A stretch of DNA of 57,613 bases from Methanomicrobiales archaeon (GTDB taxonomy: Archaea > Halobacteriota > Methanomicrobia > Methanomicrobiales > Methanospirillaceae), in NCBI GenBank assembly GCA_012516785.1, contig JAAYWH010000052.1, positions 1 to 57,613 on the forward strand, given 5' to 3'. Shown here piece by piece: positions 1 through 8,575 of this stretch (its first letter is position 1; every line of letters starts with the position of its first letter). Made by a program: the position numbers and the translations under genes. The notes beneath the pieces are model-generated. The model saw nothing but the letters and a program-made list of their open reading frames with translations, had not been told where the DNA came from and ran no database searches.

Positions 1-1333
1 TCCCGTCAACAAGGACCGACTGGATCGCGTATCCGTCATCTGCAGCGATGGTAAAGTTCACCGAGCTTCCAGGCGCTGCCGCGATAAGCCCGACTGGTGT
101 GATCGAACCACCAGGTCCTGAAGATGCGGTGATCACATAGGAGTCGGGCTGTTCATCCTGTATTCGCAGGGAGAGATCGGTCACTGCGCCGGCAATGAAC
201 GGGTACGTCATCTGCCAGGTGCTACCAGAGGCAACATCAGAGACCTCTGCACGCCTTCCATCGACATAAAACGATACTGGGGCACCATTCTCGATAATCC
301 CCTGGACAATCAGCTTCGGTGCGTCTTCATCGCGTCCTCCGTAGATGCCTTCCTCTGTGGTGACGAGATAATTGACCGCGTCAATCCCGCCTGTTACTTG
401 TACCGATATAGTGGTCTGCACAGGAGCGGGTGAGCCATCAATGGTAACGTTTCCATAGAAGGCATGGGGGAGGTTCGGAGGATTCGGGGTAACCTGAAAG
501 ACTGCCTCACGATAGACATCATCAATCGCCGCGTTATCCAGTGCAGCGGCCAGTGCCTGTGTTGCTTCCTCGCCCGTCAGGCTCCCTTCACCCTGCAAGG
601 TGAAAAGGGTGGCTCCCGGGACCGGGGAAGTCCCGATAACGGCGTCACCCTGGCGGATCACATCGAAGATGTCATTCCCCATGGGGTGCTGGACCAGTAC
701 ATGGTATTCTCCCGTAGCCATCCCTGCTGTAGTGGAATCAGGGATGAGGTATTGATAGGTCCCGTTCCCATGGATCGGCGCTGAGACGACACTGGTGAAT
801 TCCTCACCGAAGATCCAGATCAGGACACCCGGTGACGGTGTGCCCTGCACAACGCCACTGAGAGCGATCTCCTGACCCGGTTTGATGATTGCGGGAGAGA
901 CCGAAAGGGTCAGGGGAGGAGATGCGAGGGGTAATACAATGCTCCCATGCGATGTGTCTTCGAGGTTGGTTATCGGTTTTGGACCAGATACCGCATAAAT
1001 CGTGTAGGTTCCTTCTGAGAGGGTGAGACCCTCGGTCTTCCAGAGATACCCAAAGCTATTGTCGGCGAGAACCGTGGTCGTGGTCCATCCCCCGCCATAT
1101 ACCGAGACATTCGGATTATGCAGGGGAGCTCCCTCGGGAGGAAGACCCGGCCCGGTGAAGAGAAGGTAGACCGTGGTGCCCCCTGTGCTGCTCCCCATCA
1201 GGGGGATCTCATCCCCAAGGTAGTACTGACCTTCTGGGAGGGTGAGGGTTACTGTATCCTCTGCCAGTACAGGGATGATAAAGAGTCCCAGCACTGCCAT
1301 TGCTATAAATAATATCGATAATTTCCCCGTCAT
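1..1333 (-). CDS. Surface-layer-like secreted protein, DUF3821 type (partial, C-terminus off window)
   Basis: The reading frame is open from the ATG at 1333 to the left edge without a stop. The product starts with a signal peptide (MTGKLSILFIAMAVLGLF, cleavage near VLA-ED). It continues with beta-rich Ig-like segments typical of the DUF3821 surface proteins of Methanomicrobiales, including the opening block TLPEGQYYLGDEIPLMGSS. Near the window edge there is a Gly/Ser-rich repeat (ASSGPGGSITPVG) like the bacterial-repeat/InlB_B folds of surface proteins. A TATA-like element (TTTATTTATT on the minus strand, about 1361-1370) lies about 30 bases before the ATG with no Shine-Dalgarno, so the mRNA is probably leaderless. 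The role is inferred: cell-envelope or S-layer glycoprotein. The total length and any C-terminal anchor cannot be seen. Confidence 0.8.
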   Translation of the reverse strand, partial: MTGKLSILFIAMAVLGLFIIPVLAEDTVTLTLPEGQYYLGDEIPLMGSSTGGTTVYLLFTGPGLPPEGAPLHNPNVSVYGGGWTTTTVLADNSFGYLWKTEGLTLSEGTYTIYAVSGPKPITNLEDTSHGSIVLPLASPPLTLSVSPAIIKPGQEIALSGVVQGTPSPGVLIWIFGEEFTSVVSAPIHGNGTYQYLIPDSTTAGMATGEYHVLVQHPMGNDIFDVIRQGDAVIGTSPVPGATLFTLQGEGSLTGEEATQALAAALDNAAIDDVYREAVFQVTPNPPNLPHAFYGNVTIDGSPAPVQTTISVQVTGGIDAVNYLVTTEEGIYGGRDEDAPKLIVQGIIENGAPVSFYVDGRRAEVSDVASGSTWQMTYPFIAGAVTDLSLRIQDEQPDSYVITASSGPGGSITPVGLIAAAPGSSVNFTIAADDGYAIQSVLVDG

Positions 1334-1683
1334 TTAAATCGTTCAATGGTAATAATTTCAATAAATAAAAATCTTTTGGAGGATTGAGGGATTCAGAGGC
1401 TCATTTGAGTCATAAGAACCCCTATTAATTGGATTTACATCGGCTGCGACGGGCTGAGATTACGTCGGCAGACCCCCAAAAAAGGACGCTCCGGTCCAAT
1501 CCCGGTCCCTCTGGATTTTCCTGCCAGATCGCGAGGTGCCGCAAGGCCTGGAAATGGCCAGAGCGTATTGTCTGCGACCAGGAACTCTTCCTGATCCAGA
1601 AAGGCGAGTGGTGATTGACCCGCATGGTATGCCCACCAGCACGAGCCTCATGGGGTGTTATCCCAATAGGGATAAAGTCATAC
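1334..1683. other. Gene-poor stretch between the surface protein and the Mth938 pseudogene
   Basis: Apart from the promoter of the surface-protein gene at the left end, nothing recognisable was found. Short open frames exist on both strands (for example minus 1425-1733), but they resemble no family I know and overlap the 3' end of the Mth938-like gene. They are treated as chance frames. Confidence 0.4.
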
Positions 1684-2083
1684 TCAGCAGGTGATGTGAA
1701 GGAGAGCCACAAACGATCGCTTTTCTTCCTCAATTACGCGGATGATCTCGCTGGTTGGCAGGAGCACGGTGATAAATGAAGAGAGGATCTCTTCTGCTTC
1801 AGCCGTGACGGGAAGACTGCCATACTGCCCGGTCCCGATATACACCACTTCGGGTTTTTCATCGCTCAAGAAAGCCGAGCTTGAATTCTGAAAGAGGAGT
1901 ATGACCATAGTCTCCTTTCATCCCCTTGGAGACCTTCTTCTTCCTCTTCGATACCGAACCATCGGTATGGATGATGATATCATGGGGGTAGGTTCTCTTT
2001 CCCACTTCGATCCAGCCAAATCCGGTCTGCATCAGCGATCGTTCCCCTCCCCGGTGTCCAATCCGATCACCCCTCTGTCCCAA
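1684..2083 (-). pseudogene. Mth938-like (DUF498/PF04430) protein, interrupted by a frameshift
   Basis: Two minus-strand frames together encode one Mth938-like domain. The first part (start at 2083, or more likely the internal ATG at 2032) gives FGWIEVGKRTYPHDIIIH and then SKGMKGDYGHTPLSE. It stops at 1859 after GFLER. The second part resumes in the next frame with DEKPEVVYIGTGQYGSLPV and ends at 1684 with FVALLHITC. The join falls inside a block normally continuous in this family. Removing one base near 1866-1870 (the c in gagcgatgaa on the minus strand) restores Leu-Glu-Asp-Glu-Lys-Pro. So this is either a recent one-base insertion that inactivates the gene or a sequencing/assembly indel. 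The family fold is known but the molecular function is not established. Confidence 0.75.
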
Positions 2084-2123
2084 CCCTCGCTATCACTCTT
2101 CCGGTTATGAAAGGGGAAGGATA

Positions 2124-2519
2124 TCATCCCTTCGCTTTTGCCAGGGCAAGGTTCTCTTCCACCCTGAACCGGACCATCTTCCTGACAAGGTCAAGGGGGA
2201 TCGCTTTGTCAAGGGGAAACCGGATCGAGCCCTTTGCATGGGGATAAGGTCTCAACTCCTCCTCAAAAGCCCGGATTGCAGAGGGAGTGGGATAGAACCC
2301 GATATGCTGCTCAAACGCTCCGAAATGCACGAGAGTGCCATGGAACATGAAGGTGGGTATGCCATATCTGATCGCTTCCTGTGCACCAGGTGCACTCTCA
2401 TGGATTACCTTTCGTAATTGTTCGAGGATCACGCGGATGTCGGCGGGAAAGGTACTGATATACGCATCAACTGCCCGGGTTTCTCCCCTCACTGTGACGG
2501 GCTTATCCTTCCTGATCAT
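2124..2519 (-). CDS. DUF1801 / YdhG-like domain protein
   Basis: This 131-residue protein consists of one DUF1801 (YdhG_co) domain. Visible family marks are YISTFPADIRVILEQLR near the start, the IRYGIPTFMFHG block, the HIGFYPTPSAI segment and the GSIRFPLDKAIP block before the C-terminal helix. The fold is shared with the iron-chaperone-like frataxin family. Bacterial relatives are annotated as putative iron chaperones, but the function is not proven. The length matches the family. The ATG at 2519 is kept because the domain begins soon after it; a TATA-like TTTATATCC (minus strand, about 2565) lies upstream. It is a single gene without obvious partners. Confidence 0.85.
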   Translation of the reverse strand: MIRKDKPVTVRGETRAVDAYISTFPADIRVILEQLRKVIHESAPGAQEAIRYGIPTFMFHGTLVHFGAFEQHIGFYPTPSAIRAFEEELRPYPHAKGSIRFPLDKAIPLDLVRKMVRFRVEENLALAKAKG

Positions 2520-2582
2520 ACGATTCTCACTATCTTCACGTGATACCGTCCCTTTGTTCCAGGATATAAAGGCTCTTTTGGG

Positions 2583-3794
2583 TCATTCATTTTTTTTCCT
2601 TCGGAGAATCATCCTGATGAAAGGGAGCATGAGCTGGGTACGAATTCCCCCAAGCGTCCGGTTGACTTTTTTCAGCTCATCAGGGATGGGAATCTTCTGG
2701 GGGCAGACCTGGGCGCACCTCCAGCAGTTACGGCAGAGTGAAGCATCGGCACGTCCCCCGCCCTGGCCGCCCATAAGCCGCATCCCATACCACCCCCGGG
2801 TGATGAGTCGGGAATCTCCCCGATAGTAGTCATTGTACAAGGAGAGGCAGTACGGGATATTCACCCCGAACGGGCAGGGCATGCAGTACGAACAGCCGGT
2901 GCATGCCACCTTTGTAAGACGGTTGTACAGTCCCGCCACGTTCCTGATCGTCTCCAGCTCCTCATCGCTCATCGATCCGGGGAGCGCATCGTTGCAGGTC
3001 TTCAGATTCTCAGCGATGTGCCCCTCGTCGTTCATCCCTGACAGGACAACCGTCACTTCGGGGTGGTTTAAGACCCAGCGTATTGCCCAGGCAGCAGCTG
3101 AACGCCGGGCAGGGGACCGTGCGTATTCCTGCCTTATCTTTGACGGGAGATTACGGGCAAGCATGCCGCCCCGGAGCGGTTCCATCACCATCACTGCAAT
3201 CCCCCTCGATGCTGCATACCGGAGACCTTCGGTCCCTGCCTGGTTCTGTTCGTCAAGGAAATTGTACTGGATCTGGCAGAATATCCAGGGATAGGCATCG
3301 ATGATCTCACGAAACGTCCCGAGATCGCCATGGAAAGAGAAGCCGGCATTCCGTATCCTCCCCGATGCACATGCCGAGTCAAGGAATTCCAGGGCCCCAA
3401 GATCCCAGAGTTTCTTCCACTGGATGGCATCAAGCGAGTGGAGGAGGTAATAATCAATGCAACCGGTCCGGAGTTTTTCCAGTTGTTCTCCGAGAATCCT
3501 GTCCATATCTCCGCGTGTCCGGACTTCCCAGGGGGAGAGCTTGGTAGCAAGGAGCACCTTTTCCCTATACCCGTCGGCAAGGGCTTTGCCCACCACCTGT
3601 TCGCTCTCACCGCCATGGTAGGGAGAAGCAGTATCGATGTAGTTCACTCCGCTATCGATGGCACTCCGGATCTGGCGTATTGCTCGCTCCTCATCGATCC
3701 TCCCCATCCGTGTAGGAAGCCGCATCGTACCATATCCCAGGGTGGACAGGCGATCACCATTCTTTGGCACAGTCCGGTACTGCATGGACTTCAT
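2583..3794 (-). CDS. Aldo/keto reductase with C-terminal 4Fe-4S ferredoxin domain
   Basis: The 403-residue product joins an aldo/keto reductase TIM barrel (about residues 12-285) to an Fe-S tail. The AKR tetrad is visible: Asp54 and Tyr59 in YIDTASPYHGG, Lys85 in LLATKL, His119 in YYLLHS. The tail carries two cysteine clusters: C298-x2-C301-x2-C304-x2-C307 (CTGCSYCMPCP) and C354-x2-C357-x2-C360-x3-C364 (CRNCWRCAQVCP). Such fusions are common in anaerobes and methanogens. They presumably reduce carbonyl compounds using ferredoxin or nicotinamide electrons, but the natural substrate is unknown. It lies upstream of the carbonyl/ketone-type cluster at 8.5-16 kb, but no operon link is visible. Confidence 0.92.
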   Translation of the reverse strand: MKSMQYRTVPKNGDRLSTLGYGTMRLPTRMGRIDEERAIRQIRSAIDSGVNYIDTASPYHGGESEQVVGKALADGYREKVLLATKLSPWEVRTRGDMDRILGEQLEKLRTGCIDYYLLHSLDAIQWKKLWDLGALEFLDSACASGRIRNAGFSFHGDLGTFREIIDAYPWIFCQIQYNFLDEQNQAGTEGLRYAASRGIAVMVMEPLRGGMLARNLPSKIRQEYARSPARRSAAAWAIRWVLNHPEVTVVLSGMNDEGHIAENLKTCNDALPGSMSDEELETIRNVAGLYNRLTKVACTGCSYCMPCPFGVNIPYCLSLYNDYYRGDSRLITRGWYGMRLMGGQGGGRADASLCRNCWRCAQVCPQKIPIPDELKKVNRTLGGIRTQLMLPFIRMILRRKKNE

Positions 3795-3897
3795 CCTGTT
3801 GCACCTGGATCGATTCCCGGTCAGGCAGGTACAAGTAGCTCAGGAATTCGGCAGTGATATCAAAAAAGACTGTGCTATCCGGAAAGAGAGGAGAGGA

Positions 3898-4866
3898 TCA
3901 ACTATCCCTGCTCCTGCAGCGCTCCTCCCCATTCCAAGAGAGGCCTGTCGGCAGCGATTCGGCCTCGATGTAGACGCGATTGGTCTCCGGGTAGGCACTC
4001 CGGAGATCTGCCTCGATACGGCGTATCGACTCGTGCATCTGCTCAGCCGTGGTGCCTTCAGCAAAACATACCCCCATATTCACCAGCAGATCATGGGGCC
4101 CCAGGTACATCGTCAGGATATCTCCCGCCCGTTCGACTGCAGGGTCCGTTTCAACGCGCCGCCGGATGTCCGCAAGCTGTTCGGGATTCACCCCCTCCCC
4201 CATCAGCAGGCCCATGGTCCGTGATGCGAGAATCCAGGCAACGCTCATCAGCAACAGGCCGATTGCTATTGAGGCAATACCATCGAGATATGGATTGTTC
4301 AGGAGGTGACCAAAGAAGATCCCAAGGAAAGCAAAGATCAGCCCGAGCATTGCAGCGCTGTCCTCAAGGACGATGGTATAGAGACTGGGATCTTTCGACT
4401 GCCTGATGAATTGCCAGGCGCCCAGGTCCCCCTTTGCATGGAGGAACTGTTTGAGGGCTACGGTAAAGGATCCCCCCTCCACAAGGAGCGAAATGCCAAG
4501 GACAATATAGGCTGCCGCAGGGTCACCCATCTCGGCTGCGGGCGCAACATGACGGATATGGGAAATGCCCTCATAGAGCGACATGCCCCCTCCGATACCA
4601 AAGATGGAGACTGCGACAATGTGGGTCCAGAAGTAGAGCGATTTTCCGTAGCCGAACGGGTGGCTCTGATCAGCAGGCTGCCGGGCTTTTTTCATCCCGA
4701 GAAGCACGAGTAATCCGTTCCCGGTATCGACAAGTGAATGGATCCCCTCAGATATCATCGCCGATGACCCGGTAATTGCTGCAGCAATAAACTTGATGAT
4801 CGCAATGATCAGGTTCCCGGCAATGGCGGCAACCACCGCAATTTTTGAACCGCTCTGTGTTGCCAA
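3898..4866 (-). CDS. Cation diffusion facilitator family transporter
   Basis: This 322-residue membrane protein has about six transmembrane helices followed by a soluble C-terminal domain of about 90 residues (from ADIRRRVETDPAV onward), the normal CDF layout. TM2 carries the metal-site pattern SEGIHSLVDTGNG (His43, Asp47), followed by SHPFGYGKSLYFW. The second metal motif in TM5 is LEDSAAMLGL rather than the usual HxxxD, as in the SLC30A9/ZnT9-like branch. It should exchange divalent cations (Zn, Mn, Fe or Co) for protons at the cytoplasmic membrane. The ion cannot be told from sequence. The gene is monocistronic on the minus strand. Confidence 0.9.
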   Translation of the reverse strand: MATQSGSKIAVVAAIAGNLIIAIIKFIAAAITGSSAMISEGIHSLVDTGNGLLVLLGMKKARQPADQSHPFGYGKSLYFWTHIVAVSIFGIGGGMSLYEGISHIRHVAPAAEMGDPAAAYIVLGISLLVEGGSFTVALKQFLHAKGDLGAWQFIRQSKDPSLYTIVLEDSAAMLGLIFAFLGIFFGHLLNNPYLDGIASIAIGLLLMSVAWILASRTMGLLMGEGVNPEQLADIRRRVETDPAVERAGDILTMYLGPHDLLVNMGVCFAEGTTAEQMHESIRRIEADLRSAYPETNRVYIEAESLPTGLSWNGEERCRSRDS

Positions 4867-5095
4867 TGAATTCCTCCCCGTTTGAGTGTCTCCCGTCTAA
4901 CACGTTCCCCTCCAGATTCCAGGGGATGACGGAAAGCACCGCATCCATGAAATAATCCACACACTGGTGGATCATCCTTGATTATGTTACTATTCCCGGT
5001 CGCAAGAAAAAAAGAGAGGAACTGCTCTTCGCTTGATATGTGACCGTGATTCTCTCTTCCGGAATTGGTCATTGTGTCATCCGGTATCCGAAGTA

Positions 5096-5569
5096 TCAGG
5101 ATCCCGATTTCCCGATTAATTCCATGAGGTGGTGATACTGCCACTCCCGTTCTCTCAGTGTGGCGCCCTCCTCATCCCCGGTGGCAGCAGCATCCCTGAA
5201 CGCGGTTGCGGCATATATCGCAGCAGCGATGGCATGTGTTGGCACATGGGCGGTTGCCATCGCCTGGCCGGCAGCACGGGCAGCAGAGCGGGCCGCATCA
5301 TACCCCTGGACATCACGGGCTGCAGCATGGGCGTCAAGGGCAGTTCTCCGCACATCCGCCATCCTGAACACCCCGCTACGGACCCACTCCCGGAGTGCTT
5401 CAATCGCTCTCCGGGGACGAGGGTCTCCAGGATATCGTTCTTCAAAGAGGGGGAGGGCTCGCTCTGCACAATCAGCAGCCCAGAGTGCAAGGATCCTATG
5501 GTTAACGCCAATGGCAAGATCCACAATAGGTTTGTCAAGGCTGCTCACTGCCATCTTCCGTCGCTTCAT
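5096..5569 (-). CDS. Imm-5-like putative immunity protein
   Basis: The 157-residue protein is all-helical and Ala-rich. It has the signature of the family called putative immunity protein (Imm-5-like): LWAADCAERALPLFEERYPGD, then DPRPRRAIEALREW, then repeated AARDVQGYDAARSAARAAG and a closing REREWQYHHLMELIG. The family name comes from its predicted occurrence in polymorphic-toxin loci. No toxin gene is visible here, so the immunity role is not supported by context and the protein may have been co-opted. The start at 5569 is tentative, with a second ATG five codons downstream. No Shine-Dalgarno is obvious. Confidence 0.75.
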   Translation of the reverse strand: MKRRKMAVSSLDKPIVDLAIGVNHRILALWAADCAERALPLFEERYPGDPRPRRAIEALREWVRSGVFRMADVRRTALDAHAAARDVQGYDAARSAARAAGQAMATAHVPTHAIAAAIYAATAFRDAAATGDEEGATLREREWQYHHLMELIGKSGS

Positions 5570-5766
5570 GGTATCAATACACTACTGCCTGATGGGAACC
5601 GTCAGCATCACATTATCATCCCCCGGGTAAAAAACCTGACCCAAGAATTATCCGGTGGGAGGAACAACGGCTATCCGCTGCCAGGGCCTTTATCCATCAT
5701 AATATTCCGGGAGATTCGCCGTTAAAGAGAGAAATACTATTAAGAGACGACGATAAGCTGTTACCC

Positions 5767-6627
5767 ATGAACGATAATGCTGTTATCCTTGTTATTGGTG
5801 CTCTCATTGTCGGAATACTTGTTGCAGGCTGCACAACACCATCCCCGCAGACAGTACCGGTCACCCCGTTGCCTACTACAGCCATGCCGGTAACCATGCC
5901 AGAGGAGACCACCCTTACCGGGACCTGGACCCTTGTCTCAATCCTTGCCCAGGGGAGGGGGACGAGCATGGTCCCTCTGACCACCATCACGACAACCTTC
6001 ACCGAATCGGGCCTGGGCTTTGGATCTGCAGGGTGTAACCGTTATGTCGTCACCTACCAGGTCAGCGGTGACAGGATCGCGGTAGGTAAACCTGCGGTCG
6101 CGAAGAACGAATGCAGTAGTCCCATCGGAGTATCGGACCAGGAGACGATCTACCTTTCAAATCTCAAGGCAGCAGAACGGTTCACCATCGATGGCGAACG
6201 TCTCACCTTCTATGATCTCAAAGGGACCGTCCTTCTTATCTATGACCGGTCAGCATCCCAGGAATCTTCTCTTCCTATCGCAGGTATTCCCTGGATCCTC
6301 CAGTTGTACCGAATGGAATCGGGAGCGAACATGCCTGCCAACCTGGATACGGAGGTAACCGCCCTCTTTGGCACTGATGGAACCCTCACAGGATCGGCCG
6401 GTTGTAACGCATACAACGGCACGTACACCACCAGCAGCGGGACCACGATCTCAATCAGCGAACCGCTGGTAACAACGGAGAAGTATTGCATTGCATACGG
6501 TGTCATGGACCAGGAGGAGGACTACCTTGCCCTCCTGCCTTCGGTGGCATCCTACGAGGTAACGAGCGATGGCATCCTTTATCTGATGGATGAACACTCC
6601 ACCCCGCTCATCCGGTATTCGATCTGA
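5767..6627 (+). CDS. Lipoprotein with two META domains
   Basis: This 286-residue exported protein begins with a hydrophobic segment ending in LVAGC (Cys22), a lipobox-like site, followed by a Thr/Pro-rich linker. Two META (HslJ-like) domains follow: one from LTGTWTLVSIL to about residue 157 and one from IPWILQLYRMESG to the end. Both contain the typical GSAGCNRY or GSAGCNAYNGTY turn and a Met-Asp-Gln-Glu or similar helix start (VSDQETIYLSNL, VMDQEEDYLALLP). META proteins are envelope-associated and of unclear molecular role; some bacterial members relate to heat shock or novobiocin resistance. A TATA-like AATACTATTAAG lies about 30 bases before the ATG with no Shine-Dalgarno, so the transcript may be leaderless. 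Confidence 0.88.
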   Translation: MNDNAVILVIGALIVGILVAGCTTPSPQTVPVTPLPTTAMPVTMPEETTLTGTWTLVSILAQGRGTSMVPLTTITTTFTESGLGFGSAGCNRYVVTYQVSGDRIAVGKPAVAKNECSSPIGVSDQETIYLSNLKAAERFTIDGERLTFYDLKGTVLLIYDRSASQESSLPIAGIPWILQLYRMESGANMPANLDTEVTALFGTDGTLTGSAGCNAYNGTYTTSSGTTISISEPLVTTEKYCIAYGVMDQEEDYLALLPSVASYEVTSDGILYLMDEHSTPLIRYSI

Positions 6628-7134
6628 AAAGGGACTCTCTCATTTTTTTCCTGCGAGGACCCCTCCTGCAGATCGCACTATACCATCACAGGGAAGGTGT
6701 CTGGCATCATCCAAAGGCTGTTCCAAAAGAAAGCATGCTGTCCTCGACAAGGAAGTCAGGGTAAGGAAGGGCATGCAGGCTATCATCTTTCAGCCCCTTT
6801 TATGGTGTAGTGCTGGACGATGCTGGAGAGCGACCACGCTTTTTTCGGAACAACAGGTTTCTGGATAAGTTCGGGATACTCAACTCTGCCTCACCCTTCT
6901 ATGAGGAAGGGACAGGATCCTGGAATCCGGATGACCCCTTCTCAACACTCCTTCTGAACACTGAATGATCCCTTCCCTTGAGCAGGGCAGGGCATTACAG
7001 GAAGAACGGCCGGGGACCAGGGGGAAAAATATTCCAGGGATATCGTTATCTGGTCCCGTCACCAACGGCTCTCCTGTATGGCACTCCATACAGAGGAACG
7101 AGGCACTCCTGGCGAACACCGGTTCCCGCTCGAC
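6628..7134. other. Long intergenic stretch, possible gene remnant at 6760-6967
   Basis: A T-rich tract (TTTTTTT near 6643-6649) just after the META gene could terminate transcription. On the plus strand, a frame without any ATG runs from about 6760 to the stop at 6965-6967 and reads like real protein (FYGVVLDDAGERPRF, then RFLDKFGILNSASPFYEEG). It may be the tail of a decayed gene but matches nothing I recognise. Nothing else was seen. Confidence 0.25.
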
Positions 7135-8364
7135 ATGGCCCCGGAAAAAGGGAGATGGGTGCTTGTGATCCTTGGCATGGTCATCAACCTCTGCCTCGGC
7201 ACCCTTTACTCGTGGAGTGTCTTTGTCGAGCCCCTCATCGCATATTTTTCCCTGGGGCTTGGACAGGCAGTAACGGTCAACGATGTGCTGATGCCATTCT
7301 CAGTATTCATTGCGGTTTTTGCAATCACGATGCTCCTTACCGGCAGATACGTTGAGGAACTCCAGCCGCGGATGGTTACCATGATCGGGGGAATCTTCTG
7401 TGGGCTCGGCTGGCTGCTGGCCTCGACTGCAACCTCCCTGATGATGCTCACCCTTGTATTCGGGGTGATCGGTGGTATCGGTGTCGGCATCGCCTATGGA
7501 GCAACGATTGCTGTTGCTGCACGGTGGTTCCCGGACAGGAGAGGGCTTGCAGTCGGGATGACAGTGCTTGGAGTCGGCTTCTCTGCGGTCCTGACCGCGA
7601 ACCTGGCAGGGTTCCTCATTGATGCTTACGATGTCATGACCACCTTCCTCTTCTTTGGCATAGGAATTCTCCTGATCACGGTCCCGATGGCGCTCCCCCT
7701 CACCTTCCCCCCTTCCGGGTGGAGACCGCGGGGCTGGAAAGCCCCGGTTCACGGTGAAAGAGGGCATGTGGCGTGCGACTGCAACAGAGCGGAGATGGTC
7801 AGGACCCCGGCCTTTTACGGCCTCTGGCTCTGCTACTTCATCGGCAGTGTTGCCGGCCTGATGGCGGTCTCGATCGCAAAACCAGTCGGGACCGATCTGG
7901 TACACCTGGAGACCGGGCTTGCCACCACGCTCGTGGCGTTCTTTGCCCTCTTCAATGGCGGAGGGCGGCCGGTATTCGGGATTCTTACCGACCGGATCAA
8001 TCCCCGGAACACCGCCATGCTCTCATTTGTCCTGATCGGACTGGCCGGTCTCGTGATGTGGCAGTGGCCGGTACCTGCGGGGTATATCGTTGCCTTCGCC
8101 CTGCTCTGGGGATGCCTTGGCGGCTGGCTTGCCATTGCACCGACCGTCACCGCAACGTATTTCGGAACCGTGGATTATCCCCGTTGTTACGGGGTCGTGT
8201 TTCTCGCGTATGGTGCTGGAGCGATCGCAGGTCCCCAGCTCGCAGGATATGTCGAGACGACCACCGGGAGCTACCTCGGTATCTTTCCGGCTGTGCTGCT
8301 CCTTGCGGTCATTGGATTCCTGATTGCATTCGGGATGATGAAGCCACCGGGGAGGGAGGGATGA
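7135..8364 (+). CDS. OFA-type major facilitator (oxalate/formate antiporter family) transporter
   Basis: The protein (409 residues from the chosen ATG) has about twelve transmembrane helices and the OFA opening RWVLVILGMVINLCLGTLYS followed by WSVFVEPL. It has the Gly-rich MFS helix IGGIGVGIAYGATIAVAARW, a charged central loop near DCNRAEMVRTPAFYG and a conserved NGGGRPVFGILTDR loop. OFA members exchange small carboxylates such as oxalate, formate, lactate or other monocarboxylates; the substrate here is unknown. An upstream in-frame ATG at 7078 would add 19 residues unlike the family, so 7135 is preferred. The gene lies just before the ADC-like/SDR pair in the same direction, which makes uptake or efflux of an organic acid or keto acid used by that cluster plausible, but this is inference. 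Confidence 0.88.
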   Translation: MAPEKGRWVLVILGMVINLCLGTLYSWSVFVEPLIAYFSLGLGQAVTVNDVLMPFSVFIAVFAITMLLTGRYVEELQPRMVTMIGGIFCGLGWLLASTATSLMMLTLVFGVIGGIGVGIAYGATIAVAARWFPDRRGLAVGMTVLGVGFSAVLTANLAGFLIDAYDVMTTFLFFGIGILLITVPMALPLTFPPSGWRPRGWKAPVHGERGHVACDCNRAEMVRTPAFYGLWLCYFIGSVAGLMAVSIAKPVGTDLVHLETGLATTLVAFFALFNGGGRPVFGILTDRINPRNTAMLSFVLIGLAGLVMWQWPVPAGYIVAFALLWGCLGGWLAIAPTVTATYFGTVDYPRCYGVVFLAYGAGAIAGPQLAGYVETTTGSYLGIFPAVLLLAVIGFLIAFGMMKPPGREG

Positions 8365-8575
8365 GGTGACCTAATCGGGGGTAAACCCCTTCTCCGGGAG
8401 CACCCCGCCTCACCAGCACTTGCCATGGTGCAAACCAGAAATGCACGTCTGATGAAAAACCTTATTCCTGCTTTCTGCCTCCGGGAACCATGGGGTATGC
8501 AGCGATGAGATGCACACCGTTGAACAGATAACATATCCTTTTATCGGTTCACCTGTTATAGCTGGTCGAGTGACT

